A stretch of 64,000 nt of DNA from Liolophura sinensis (Eukaryota; Mollusca; Polyplacophora; Chitonida; Chitonidae), in contig NC_088303.1 in NCBI RefSeq assembly GCF_032854445.1, positions 10,115,501 through 10,179,500 on the forward strand, in the 5' to 3' direction. The position numbers and the translations under genes are program-made. The notes under the pieces were generated by a model. That model was not told the DNA's origin. It made no database searches and saw nothing but the letters and a program-made list of their open reading frames with translations. This document shows positions 47,139 through 58,582 of this stretch, piece after piece. Numbering within the stretch: position 1 is the stretch's first letter; each line of letters starts with the position of its first letter.

Positions 47139-48768
47139 TATAGATTCACAACTCAAAGGTACCTAGGTGGGGTAGATTTACAACTTAAACGTGCCTAGGT
47201 GGGGGTAGATTCACAACTCAAAGGTACCTAGGTGGGGTAGATTTACAACTCAAAGGTGCCTAGGTGGGGTAGATTTACAACTTAAACGTGCCTAGGTGGG
47301 GGTAGATTCACAACTCAAAGGTACCTAGGTGGGGTAGATTTACAACTCAAAGGTGCCTAGGTGGGGTAGATTTACAACTTAAACGTATCTAGGTGGGGGT
47401 AGATTCACAACTCAAAGGTGCCTAGTTGGGGGTCGATTCACAACTCAAACGTATCTAGGTGGGGGTAGATTCACAACTCAAAGGTGCCTAGGTGGGGTAG
47501 ATTTACAACTTAAACGTGCCTAGGTGGGGGTAGATTCACAACTCAAAGGTACCTAGGTGGGGTAGATTTACAACTTAAACGTGCCTAGGTGGGGGTAGAT
47601 TCACAACTCAAAGGTACCTAGGTGGGGTAGATTTACAACTCAAAGGTGCCTAGGTGGGGTAGATTTACAACTTAAACGTATCTAGGTGGGGGTAGATTCA
47701 CAACTCAAAGGTACCTAGGTGGGGTAGATTTACAACTTAAACGTGCCTAGTTGGGGGTCGATTCACAACTCAAAGGTACCTAGGTGGGGGTAGATTCACA
47801 ACTCAAAGGTGCCTAGGTGGGGTAGATTTACAACTTAAACGTGCCTAGGTGGGGGTCGATTCACAACTCAAAGGTACCTAGGTGGGGTAGATTTACAACT
47901 TAAACGTGCCTAGGTGGGGGTAGATTCACAACTCAAAGGTACCTAGGTGGGGGAGATTTACAACTTAAACGTATCTAGGTGGGGGTAGATTCACAACTCA
48001 AAGGTACCTAGGTGGGGTAGATTTACAACTTAAACGTGCCTAGGTGGGGGTCGATTCACAACTCAAAGGTACCTAGGTGGGGTAGATTTACAACTTAAAC
48101 GTGCCTAGGTGGGGGTAGATTCACAACTCAAAGGTACCTAGGTGGGGTAGATTTACAACTTAAACGTGCCTAGTTGGGGGTCGATTCACAACTCAAACGT
48201 ATCTAGGTGGGGGTAGATTCACAACTCAAAGGTACCTAGGTGGGGTAGATTTACAACTTAAACGTGCCTAGTTGGGGGTCGATTCACAACTCAAACGTAT
48301 CTAGGTGGGGGTAGATTCACAACTCAAAGGTACCTAGGTGGGGTAGATTTACAACTTAAACGTGCCTAGTTGGGGGTCGATTCACAACTCAAACGTATCT
48401 AGGTGGGGGTAGATTCACAACTCAAAGGTGCCTAGGTGGGGATAGATTCACAACTAAGACGTATCTAGGTGGGGGTCGATTTCCTACTCAATCGTATCTA
48501 GGTGGGGGTAGATTCACAACTCAAACGTATCTAGGTGGGGGTCGATTCACTACTCAAAGCTATCTACGTCGGGGTAGATTCACAACTCAGGTGTACCCAG
48601 ATGGGGTTAGATTCACAACTTAAAAGTACCTATGTGGGCGTAGATTCACAACCCAAAGTATCTTGGTGGGGGTAGATTCAATACTCGAACGTATATAGGT
48701 AGGGTAGATTCAAAACTCGAAGGTATCTAGGTGGAGTAGGTTCAAAACTCGAAGGTACATAGGTGGAT
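47137..48768. repeat. 32/33-bp minisatellite, block 2 (about 50 units)
   Basis: Same unit types as block 1. Its start at 47141 matches block 1 from 45331 (offset 1810), but its diverged right end matches at offset 2005, so about six extra units lie inside block 2. The decayed units of block 1 are copied here in the same order, which shows that the whole block was duplicated rather than expanded unit by unit. Confidence 0.97.
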
Positions 48769-49200
48769 GCAGATTAACAACCGAAAAGCTCACATGTTAA
48801 GCACTGCTGGCTAAAAGCACAAAACAATACTGTGATTATGTCTGTTTCACATATCGCGAGACCTCGACTGGAACAATGTGCAACCCAGTCCAACTTTGGG
48901 GTTTGGTGAAAAAAGTCAAATTCAGTGTGTTAATTAATTTTCCCTGTAAAATAAAGTTACAAGTTGTAAGGATTGACTAAGTTATAAATGTTGTATGGTG
49001 TCTTCAGAGCCTTGAAATGAATACCGTTAAGGTAAATCGTCAAGCATAGGTTTCTGATGTTTCAATGAGCAGCTATGTTGCGTACGGTTGCTAAAATACA
49101 TTATTTGGGGGTGGGGGTGGCGGTGGTGGTGGGGGGTGAGGGTTATAGATTCACGACTCGAAGGTATCTTGGTGGGGGTAGATTCAATACTCGAAGATTT
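48769..49200. repeat. Spacer copy 2 and residual minisatellite units
   Basis: Second copy of the spacer (48769-49141) including the G-rich tract at 49107-49143, followed by about two decayed units (GATTCACGACTCGAAGG) before single-copy sequence resumes near 49200. Confidence 0.92.
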
Positions 49201-49648
49201 GCAAAAGGGATGTGCTGAAATTCGGGCAGAAAAGTAAAATTCAGTTCACATCACCACAACACATTTTATTATGGATGTTCTATATTTCATTTCCAAGGTA
49301 GTCCAAAAGTAATAATTTGGTATGAATATTATTGCGGAAAAAGAATTCAATGTTTTCGAGGAACTGAAAACAAGCATAGATTCTTTGAAACGCCGACATT
49401 GCTGCTCATCGTGGTTATGCCAAGAGTCAAGCTATATGAGACAGACATCTTAAAATTTTGAGAATGAAATAAGGTTTAAGCCCGGAAGAAAGAGTGAGAA
49501 GATCTAGTTAGCAAAAGGCTTCGTTGGTGAATCTAGCTCCGGGAAGCGCGTCGACTATCTCTCAGCGCTAACTCGATATTGCAAATAGAAAGGAAGCCAA
49601 AGGAGGGAAGAGTGGATTTGGTGTCAATTGGTAAGGTTTTGTGGTTGA
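49201..49648. other. Unrecognised; possible upstream remnant of the CD225-like frame
   Basis: Single-copy DNA. At 49545-49580, in the same frame as the CD225-like segment below, the sequence reads VDYLSALTRYCK and then a stop. This loosely recalls the DYL..S....C start of CD225 domains. Two in-frame stops separate it from the downstream part, so it is either intron-separated, a pseudogene or coincidence. Confidence 0.3.
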
Positions 49649-49864
49649 TATTTGCCGGAGTGGGTCGGGATGCACGGCTGGAGCATCACAGAGTGGGTGA
49701 GAGGAACACCTTACAAATTAGCCAGCATTGCCAATTACAACAGCTCGAGGAAATATTTTCATTCAATTGCCATCAATATCTTAAGTTTCCTTCTGATTTG
49801 TGGTGGGATATGGATAAAGGCCGTTCGGTTGGATATCATTTGCTCGCTGTTTGTGGCCCATTGA
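49649..49864 (+). CDS. Candidate CD225/dispanin-like terminal exon or pseudogene fragment
   Basis: Plus-strand frame with WVGMHGWSITEWVRGTPYKL, then ASIANYNSSRKYFHSIAINI and LSFLLICGGIWIKA, ending at TGA 49862-49864. The second half of CD225 domains has a pattern like G...A..S..Vr..(Y)..A..G.Y..S...(S)..A followed by a membrane segment with glycines. Here the Gly, Thr, Val-Arg, LAS, NY and Ala spacing fits, and IAINILSFLLICGGIWI is a good transmembrane helix. A poly(A) signal AATAAA lies at 50033-50038. The N-terminal half, with the usual Cys-Cys-Pro, is not visible. It lies within a putative minus-strand gene A intron. An overlapping 116-codon frame (49579-49929) looks like a shadow. Confidence 0.35.
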   Translation, partial: YLPEWVGMHGWSITEWVRGTPYKLASIANYNSSRKYFHSIAINILSFLLICGGIWIKAVRLDIICSLFVAH

Positions 49865-50148
49865 CTGAAGAGAACATCGACACTGTACACCATCGGCCAG
49901 TCCCGGGAAAGTATCGGACATCAGCGTAACACAGGAGGGTGAAAAGAATACAAGCTTTTACCAGACTGGATGGGTTGATGATTACTTCGATGAGTTCCAC
50001 ATTGCTAGCCTACATATCCGTGTTCCAGTTACAATAAAGAAAAAAGCCACAAAGAAACCTCCCCAATATTTATCTGCCCACAAAATGGAATTAATAATGT
50101 TCGATCCATAACGATCTTAACAGCTACTTTATTTGAAGGTTTTCTTAC
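49865..50148. other. Possible 3' UTR of the CD225-like segment
   Basis: Contains AATAAA at 50033-50038. No other feature seen. Confidence 0.3.
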
Positions 50149-50195
50149 CTTTACGGGAGCTTCAGGAAGCACAAAACTTTGGGATAAATGCAATT
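50149..50195 (-). CDS. Gene A, candidate exon (phase 1 to 0)
   Basis: Minus strand: open frame LHLSQSFVLPEAPVK ending at CGTAAAG|GTAAGAAAA, an excellent donor, in phase 0. The likely acceptor is GATTCGAG| (weak), giving a 47-nt exon starting after two bases. These phases fit the exons at 58224-58251 (ends with one base) and 43632-43694 (phase 0). The frame is open for 25 codons before the donor. Confidence 0.35.
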
Positions 50196-52029
50196 CTCGA
50201 ATCAATTTTTGTGTGCAATGTAGCGAAAGTTAACTCAATGGTTTGATCCAAACCAAAAGTGTCATATTCGTCATTTCATAGCTCGCTGAAGGTTTTTGTA
50301 ACCATTTTCAATGAACTGTTTTAAGATGAAATAAGCATGGATATAAACAATTCAACATGTGCCATGGTTAGCGGAGAATATGGTGATCACGCCAAATCTC
50401 TAAGGTCATTGATCTGTACATATACCTTAACAGTTGGGATATCTTGGAATCTAAAATCAGATGTCGCAATGTTGTTAAGTGATGAAGGTTTTGTGGGGTC
50501 CAGCCTTTTGTAAATGAGTTATTTGAACAGCAAAACCACTTGCTTATATTGTATTAAGATGTTTTAGTGAAGAAAACACTCGGAGTCAGCTGGAATATCA
50601 TTGAAAAATAGACATGAGAAACCGTTACTTTTTCCGTGAATTAGATACTGCCAAATCTGTGAATTGTAAAGTGTAAGGCAATGATCGCCGATCCGACATA
50701 CCTAAATTGATTGACTGTAAGAAAATACAATGGCGGTCGACACTAAGATAGGACATAGAACTTATCAAGAGAAAATCTCAAAGTAAATTTATTAGTCATC
50801 GTATTAAGAAGTATTTCATCCATCACGTATAAGCATTAAACAATAGACCACACTGTTGCTAGAAATAGGTACATGTTACAATTTCGATCAAATAAACGTC
50901 AAATAACAATTGATCGAACAAACATCAATTTAATCCAGAGGATTAGTAAATAGCAGCTCAAAGCACACGTACCAAGGCTGAAGAGACTTGAACAAAAGAG
51001 GTTGGAGTTTCCATATAGTGCAGGACCTTGTGCATATGTGGGTCAATCACCTCCTGTGATTGGCCTTTAATTAAACCAATCGCGAGTGGAGATTAACTCT
51101 TCTCAGCAATTCCTCTAGCCGTAGCCGTTTGTCAGGCTTCTGTTAGTTACTATGGGAGTACACTGGGTGCGTACTTGAAGATTGTAAGGCAAGAGTATAG
51201 CTGTTGTCCAAGTTTGCTCAATTCCTAATGTTAATAGTGGTGATTGTATTTCAAGCCAAAGATAATGAAATAGGGAAAAAGCAATGAAATGAGGAAAAAC
51301 CAACAAATAGAAAAAAATGAACAGCTGCGTTTGACTTTTGGCTTCCACAGTTTATTGACTCTGATGGAATTACCGTTGCATCAATCAGCTGTTTTTTGAT
51401 GGTAATGCGGTACTGTGGGCGTTTGACAGTATATCATGAGATTAAGTCATGAGAATAGATCTTTCAAAGGATGGTTTGAGAAATAGAAGATATGACAAAG
51501 AAAGGCCTTCTCAGACAAATTTAAGGCCCTAACGTTTTTAGTGTGTACTTTATAGTTTTTTATTTTTTACAGTGAAGGCTATATAAGATTAAGCATTATG
51601 CCGGCATGCAATGATGTCTAGTGAACAGTCGGTCTATTTCCTCCTAAAACGGTGGTTACATTTTTCTGTGTATTATTCGCTATCACGTACATAACCTTCC
51701 GGATGATGCCCATGGCCGAATAGGGTCGGGAATTTGACTGCTACTTTCATTCAGGGGATTAGGCTTCTAGATTAAAATATAGTTGTTCAAAGTTATTCAC
51801 AAACTATTCGGGCGTGGCTTCAACACGGTTGTAAACAAAGTTTAACAAATAACTTTATTCCTAAAGTAGTTTTAGTTGTCAGTTTAAAAATATTGCTTTC
51901 ACATTGTTTGCCAATTTTCATCCTTTTGTGTTTTTTTTAGGACATGGTTTCCTGGCCATCCTAGTGTAGACGCAGTTATCATATCCCAGTGTCTTCCGAA
52001 GACACTAGCCATAAGGCCACACGCTGACA
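50196..52029. other. No recognised feature
   Basis: AT-rich single-copy DNA. A hydrophobic minus ORF at 51115-51348 is driven by T-rich sequence and lacks splice sites. Confidence 0.5.
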
Positions 52030-52345
52030 CGGAAACACTGGGGGTCTAGCAAAACCACACTCAGAACCTATCACTGAAACATTGGGGATCTACCAAAACA
52101 ACACTGAGAAACTATCACAGAAACACTGGGCGTCTACCAAAACAACACTGAGAACCATTAAAAGGCTGAGGGTCTACCAATGAAACATAGAGGGTCTATC
52201 AGGGAAACACTGAGGGCCCACCAGGCAAACTATGAGGGCCTTCCGGGAACTAAGGGCCTTCAGGGAAACCCTGAGGCCTACCCAAGAAGCATTGAGGGCC
52301 TACCAGGGAAACACAGTGGGTATACCAGGGAAGTAATGAGAGCAA
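52030..52345. repeat. Decayed minisatellite, roughly 22-44 bp units
   Basis: Starts with units like AAACACTGGGGGTCTAGCAA plus AACCACACTCAGAACCTATC and passes into shorter units like GAGGGCCTACCAGGGAAACA. The plus-strand ORF at 52180-52482 reads GLPGTKG-like words from this repeat. It resembles collagen by chance and has no Gly-x-y periodicity beyond it. Confidence 0.75.
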
Positions 52346-54078
52346 AATGGAGAAATATTAAAACTGGGAATTCATGTTCAAGAAAACTTTGGAGTATGAA
52401 CCTTTATCACTTTAATGTATTGCAAACATTGCGATGTCTCTTATGTGTATTCAAAAGGCGCTTACAAGAATCTGGACGATAAATTATGAATATGGATAAC
52501 AAGATCCACCTACTTTGGACAGGAAATTGGACAAAAATGACTTGTAAGTGTTTTAAAGAAAACCACACACATGTTATCGGTTTGATTCCAAAATCTGTAT
52601 GTAAAATCGATGATAATTACAGCATTTAGGCAATTAGTTATGCAATGTCTGACCGGAATAGTCACTGGTAGTGCATGGATAACAGAATTTTCCAGGTTAA
52701 AAGGTTTACGTCAGTCACAAATAACCTACTAAACACATTGCTCTTAAACATAACTCGAGTTTTATTATTAACCTCACAGCCAACCAAAGACTACACTATT
52801 TCCTTAGATGTACATATCGAGTGATATACCTCGGGCATCTCTTTGATGTGTTTGATTTAGGACAGTTGCTGTACTAGGTTAATATATCGTGCCAGACGGC
52901 TCAAGGGAAAACTTCCAGACTCACATAGGGTTTCATATGGCGTTCTTTAGTGAGATTCTGTTGGTTATACAGCTTTATTAATCCGCTGAAAGCTGTATTT
53001 AAAAAGCAACAAGAAGTCACTGGATTCTTTTTGATGGCGGATCAAGGATAGGGTATTAGATAGAGCGCCATCGGCTTTCCCCGGGTCTGACGCATATTCG
53101 CGCCAAAATAGTCCCGATGAAATGATGTATAAGGGGCTTAACAGCAAGCCACTTTGGTGAACGGTGACTGAGTGAATATAATCCGTCAGCCGTCAACGCA
53201 TGGCGTAGTTGGTATTCGGAAACAGTACGCTGCTCCCAGGCTACAGGCTACTCACGACCCTCTTTCTCTCGAGCCGGAGGGTGTTACAAAAACGTTATGC
53301 TGGCAGACCACCTTTATTAAAAATGCGCAACTACATGCCCTAAAGAGATGAGTTGTCTCTTAAATTTCTTTTAACATTTTTAATAGGTTAAATTGTTGAA
53401 AATAAAAACGAACGGTCAAAAAACGACATGCATTAACTTAACCTGTTGAAGAAGTCAATGAATTATGACTTTAACAACGCTCATTAAAACAATATAGCAA
53501 GATGTGACATGTACACAGAATTTCAATTCATCATATAATTTTTAAATTTTTTTATAGGACAAGAGTAATTATTTTGTGCCGTGATAAATTCTCTCCAGAG
53601 TGTAATCGTAAACGTGACTTGTAGAAAATAGTTTTGAAAAAGAAAATGACCACATCTATAACAAGGTTCATGCAGATTTTGCTCGAAATGATGTCATGTG
53701 CAGCAGATAATTAAACAATGGAAATGCAGAGTTTGTGATGCACATGAAATATTCATATGCTAGTACTCCGTAGATCTTTGTTATAATGTTCACCAAGTCG
53801 ACATTTTGTGAAATATGTGTCTATTTGGCCATGATGTCGACATTTTTACTAAGTCATGCACAATAATTTTGCATTTGCACTGACTTATTTACAAAGTACT
53901 TTTTTGATTTGTCACTTTTGTTACCTTATCATTTATACGGTTCCGTAGTTTAGGATATACATGACATTTACTTTAAACATTAGTTAAAGATGGTAGCCTT
54001 TTTCCTGAATATCAAAGTCATTTCTACTTTAACTATTTTAAAAACTTTTCTATTTAGTCATGATGTTTGCTTTTCCTT
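52346..54078. other. No recognised feature
   Basis: AT-rich single-copy DNA. A 53-codon frame at 52488-52628 (+) and a 60-codon frame at 52965-53147 (-) are protein-like in places but have no supporting signals. Confidence 0.5.
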
Positions 54079-54112
54079 TCATTTATTTGATTAGTGCTAT
54101 ACGTCGTATTCA
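54079..54112 (-). mobile_element. SINE 3'-end fragment
   Basis: ATTTATTTGATTAGTGCTAT then ACGTCGTATTCAC matches the reverse complement of the common SINE tail with a few changes. Only the last 34 bp are present. Confidence 0.45.
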
Positions 54113-54269
54113 CCTGTACAGGGTTTACAGGTTTATCATTTTAAACCTTTGAACTCGACTAAGTACCGGACGAAATATCCAAGTCAAAAGCTCAGCCGAA
54201 TCAGCGCAAATTGGATTAAAAACCTCGGTGAAAATGCTGGAAGTGCAACAGTTCAATCTAAATCTCTGG

Positions 54270-54555
54270 GGTTGGTTAGCGCGCTAGCACAGCGTAATGA
54301 CCCAGGAGCCTCTCACCAATGCGGTCGCTGTGAGTTCAAGCCTAGCTCATGTTGGCTTCCTCTCTGGCCGTAAGTGGGAAGGTCTGCCAGCAACCTGCGG
54401 ATGGCCGTGGGTGTCCGCCGGGCTCTGCCCGGTTTCCTCCCACCATAAACCTGGTTTCCGTCGTATAAGTGAAATATTATTGAGTACGGCCTAAAACACC
54501 AAATAAATAAATAAATAAACAAATAAACAAATAACTAAATCAATCAATCAATCAA
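54270..54555 (+). mobile_element. tRNA-derived SINE, missing the extreme 5' head
   Basis: From GTTGGTTAGCGCGCTAGC through the full body to a variable (AAAT)n/(AATC)n tail. It lacks the first bases of the A-box (CTCCGTGGCTCAG). No clear target-site duplication was found. ORFs on both strands here are SINE-derived. Confidence 0.92.
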
Positions 54556-54711
54556 TTTTTGGGAGTACGGAATGTCGTAATGATTTTCCAAGCTTCTCAC
54601 TAGTGACCAATTCTTTGAGTTATGTGTTTACTGGGTAACTCAAGAATAGCTCACGGTCACGACGATAACCAGTATCATCGGTGGATGAAAGCAACTGATG
54701 AAGATTCTTCA

Positions 54712-55002
54712 AATGAGACGGGGGCCTCCGTGGCTCAGTCGGTTAGCGCGCTAGCGCAGCGTAATGGCCCAGGAGCCTCTCACCAATGCGGTCACTGTGA
54801 GTTCAAGTCCAGCTCATGCTGGCTTCCTCTCCGACCGTAAGTGGGAAGGTCTGCCAGCAACCTGCGGATGGTCGTGGGTTTCCCCCGGGCTGTGCCCGAT
54901 TTCCGCCCACCATAATGCTGGCCGCCGTCGTATAAGTGAAATATTCTTGAGTACGGCGTAAAACACCAATCAAAAAAAAAAAAAAAATCAAATAATGAGA
55001 CG
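54712..55002 (+). mobile_element. Full-length SINE with 9-bp target-site duplication
   Basis: Body 54721-54993: head GGGGCCTCCGTGGCTCAGTC (A box TGGCTCAGTCGG), B-box region GTGAGTTCAAGTCC, body, tail TTCTTGAGTACGGCGTAAAA, poly(A). AATGAGACG occurs at 54712-54720 and 54994-55002. It is the most complete and least diverged copy in the window, with the same orientation as its neighbour 165 bp upstream. Confidence 0.94.
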
Positions 55003-58000
55003 AATAGATAATCATGAATAGAGCGAACTCAAGATATGCGCAACATTGCTTGAACCTTCGGGAGAACTTCATGAAACGCAATTAAATTGAAATTGTTTGG
55101 ATTTTAAAATATTGTAGTATAAAAATAGTCCTTTGACCTTCAGAAATAGAGTCATTTTACTTTATTGAAGGCAGACAGCATTGAAGCAAAAAATCAATCG
55201 CTTCTTTTCTTTAAACCTATTTCGTATCGCCACGACCGCAAAGCAACTGATAATATGTCAGTTTAGGGCTTCATTGATTGGCTTCAATATTCGATGAACT
55301 ATTGTAAGAGACTGGTTATCTTGGCTTCCAGGAAATAAATATAGATGGTGTTAATTAGTTTTTTCTACGAACATGTGGTTGTAATTATGAGATAGGCCGT
55401 GCTTTAGCTCTGGGCTGTGGTCTGCTCCCGATATACTGCCGGCATGACTTGATAAAGTCTGGTAAATGCTTACATCATTACTCAAACCCATACAAGTTTC
55501 TGTCGTGGATCGCACAAATACCCGATATAACGCTTTTCTCAAATTGCCATTCCAATTTTGGACATAAGAACTTCATCATATTACACTGTTAGCACCAGTG
55601 TGACGGATGGACAGATAAATGTCACCACACATGGCCGAGATGTACCTGTTCAAGTAGCTCAGCTTGGTTGACCATGTCCCCAGCTGAGCTTCTACATAAA
55701 CAGAACTGAATCGTTACATTCACTAACCTAGTGCTCTTGTCTGTATCCCACGCTGTCCTGAACGTGTAAACTGTGTGCGACGAAAAATTCATGTCATCTT
55801 AACATACAGGAATAATACAGACGATTGCTTCGCAATTAACACAAATATAATCAATGCATCTACTCGACCACCTTCCAAACCACTCGAACAGCATCCGAAC
55901 CACTCGAACAGCATCCGAACATCGCAAACCACCATTTTCGAATCGCATGACTCCGTTGTTAGGGTGGACTCTGTTGCTCTTCCCGACATTACGATCATCT
56001 TAAAATCACCTTTCTTCAAAATGTTCACTCCTTCTGTACATTATTAAAAGGAACCATAAAGTCAAAATCCCCAAACAAGTTGGCAAACCTCATTTTCAGT
56101 GTGAAAAGGGGACAACTTGTAAAAGCAATAACCGAATTCCATGTTAATGAATGTAACAGTACGTATCTCTATTTCTGAAGGCTAAGCTGGGAAGAAATGA
56201 AAACAGACCTAAGATGTAGTGTTCAAGCACCAGGTGAACAATATCAAACCGTATGCTTTTTAGCCTCAAAAAAAAAAAACCAAAAAAAAAAAACCGGCCA
56301 CTCTTTCTGAATGCCTGTTTTAATGTCAGTGGGGTAAAATCTTGGACATCCTATATTTTAACAAGTTCATTTGCATATCGACGGGCAGAGTGAAAGACGA
56401 CACGTAAGCTTATATGCTGTGGACGTTTTGTGGGATGTAGTTATTGTGAATTTGCACATATTCGTGCTTGAATATTACATTCAAATAATGGTGGCCAAAC
56501 GCTGATAGGAATCTGCAACTAAGATACGTATTTTATTATCGACAACTTATATTCTAGCATGGTACACGAATTGAATACAGCTTTCACTCAGTCGACTAGA
56601 ACGACCTCCCTTAGGTCTTTCCAAAATCACTGAAAACTGTAGACTACTTCTCTTCCTTCCAGTTTCCGTACTTTATATACTTTATTAGTTCTTTGGTGGT
56701 TTGTGTTAAACGTGGTTTTGAGAACTGAACTTGCGATTATTGACCTTGAACGTCCATCTTGGCTTACAGCTGGTATAAGATTGTCTGTTTCGATGCACAT
56801 GTTTCAGAGCGAATCGGGATAAATATCCGTATGATAGAAACCATTGTTACACGACGTATCGACTCATTAAATTTTTTTCCACGAAGTGCACTGCAGGTGT
56901 TTAACTCTTAATCTTGACGATCCACTTAATTAGCAGTTGCACATCTGATAGCAGTGGTTCTATGTAAAGCTTTCTATGATACCTAATTAACCTCACAATA
57001 TTTGTCTCGTGTGATCAGAGATAGCAGAAAAGTATTCCAACAAAGAGAGATTAAGTTTCTATTCAGAGACGAAATTTAACCCAGAGCTTTTTAATATCCG
57101 GGAAGAAAACCAACTACATTAAACCCTGTGTGACGAGATCTCCGACGAAGACGCGCGTGCGTCCGGTGGTCCGGGATTAATTACTGAAACGCATGATTCC
57201 TGAGGTCTGCCTGTTAAGTTGAGGATCAAAACTAATTTAATTAATGGCGTTATTTAGTCTTTGCTTGTAGCAATTGTCCAGGGTGTCCCCCGCGGTACTA
57301 TTTTACCCCTAGGGACCGATTAATTAATTCTGTTAGTTACAGGAAATTCAGTGTCGAAATAATCCATGCTCTTGCATGGCATTCGTCTTCTATCTTCATT
57401 CATCTATTGAGATATTACTTCCACGATTATATTACCTGAGGTAAAAGACTTGTTCTATAAATTCGACATCATAACATACAAAATTTAATATCGGTGAGCT
57501 TATTTAAATGGAAGCACATGTCATTAAATAAGAGGATACGAGCTGTTTGGGACATGCACTCTGCCTGTAGTGCTGCACCCATAGGTGGTATTTATTAGAG
57601 CCCAGAGGGAACAGATTACACCCTATGAAATACAATCCTGGAAAAATGTCTCTCTCTAAATAATAAAACACAGACCCTTTTGTAAAACATCTTGATGCTA
57701 CCATACAAACGGAATGCATACCAGATAAAATCTCCTCATATAGCAGCCGAAGGCAGAATTTTTAGTCTTGGAACACCTTTCTCACCCGGTGATAATGAAT
57801 CTTTCTGTTAACAGCGCGAGATAACAAATGAGAGGAGTCAGGTGTCAATCGTGGCACCCCTCTGGTGAGCAATCGACTCATCGGATTAATAAATCGATCT
57901 CTTGCTTAAATTGCTAAACTGACAAGATTTGGCTGCTAATCAAACCCCTGTCAATTTTATTTTGGCAAATTAGTACATTGTGTTTTTTCCAACAGAATTA

Positions 58001-58223
58001 CACCACATAATTCTAAGCATAAAAACTTCTGGGAACACATTTTTTCGGCTCAGATAAGGATTTTAAATCATTTATTGTTCGCAGTTTCTTAGATCCAAAA
58101 GTGCGCCTTAAGGGTTCTTTTAATCAAAATGCTGAACAAGAGTGACATGGCACAAATACAATTTCCGCATTTCTAGATGTGATCTCTCTGTACAGAAACA
58201 TTTATGGGTATATTTGTCTTTAC
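55003..58223. other. No recognised feature (putative gene A intron)
   Basis: AT-rich single-copy DNA. ORFs at 55775-56047 (both strands) include a duplicated word AACCACTCGAACAGCATCCG near 55880-55920 and are not supported. Poly(A) runs lie at 56268-56293. Confidence 0.5.
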
Positions 58224-58251
58224 CTGGGGACTGAGATGTTCCACTCTCGAT
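58224..58251 (-). CDS. Gene A, candidate microexon (phase 0 to 1)
   Basis: Minus strand: GTCTGATTGTATATTCCAG| acceptor and CAGTCCCCAG|GTAAAGAC donor, both strong, 28 nt apart. Frame IESGTSQSP plus one base. Phase 0 at the start fits the exon at 62343-62376; phase 1 at the end fits 50149-50195. It is too short for coding statistics, so the call rests on the splice sites and phase agreement. Confidence 0.35.
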
Positions 58252-58464
58252 CTGGAATATACAATCAGACAACATCTTTGTTTTATATGAAGCGCATCTC
58301 AAACCTATACTAAAGTATTAAGTCATTGAAATATCTAATTTTGTCTTCTTCATCCGACACATGCGCATGTTTTAGACAGTACTTATGAATACTTCACATG
58401 TATGATGACTGCCTGGTTTACAAGTGGATACAAGGAGGGGGTAAAATCGAGCAACTGACCTCAG

Positions 58465-58582
58465 GGGTCAAGGACTGGTTATTATCCAAGAAAGCCTTTT
58501 ACACACTGAGACAGGGAGGATGTTTACAAAATGAACCAGCACCATTTCGCAAACCTTCTTTAGTTGATAAAAAACCCTACAG
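58465..58582 (+). CDS. Candidate plus-strand exon, unrecognised
   Basis: GAGCAACTGACCTCAG| acceptor and CCCTACAG|GTAATAAA donor, 118 nt apart. Frame VKDWLLSKKAFYTLRQGGCL then QNEPAPFRKPSLVDKKPY. Basic, soluble-looking. It lies on the opposite strand to gene A within its putative intron, so at most one of the two is likely to be right here. Confidence 0.2.

Noticed and set aside
49579-49929. 116-codon plus-strand ORF
   Set aside because: Longer than the CD225-like frame but without recognisable motif or membrane segment. It overlaps the better candidate in another frame.
52180-52482. Collagen-like ORF (GLPGTKG, GLPGKHSG)
   Set aside because: The Gly-Leu-Pro-Gly words come from a minisatellite unit; no sustained Gly-x-y pattern.
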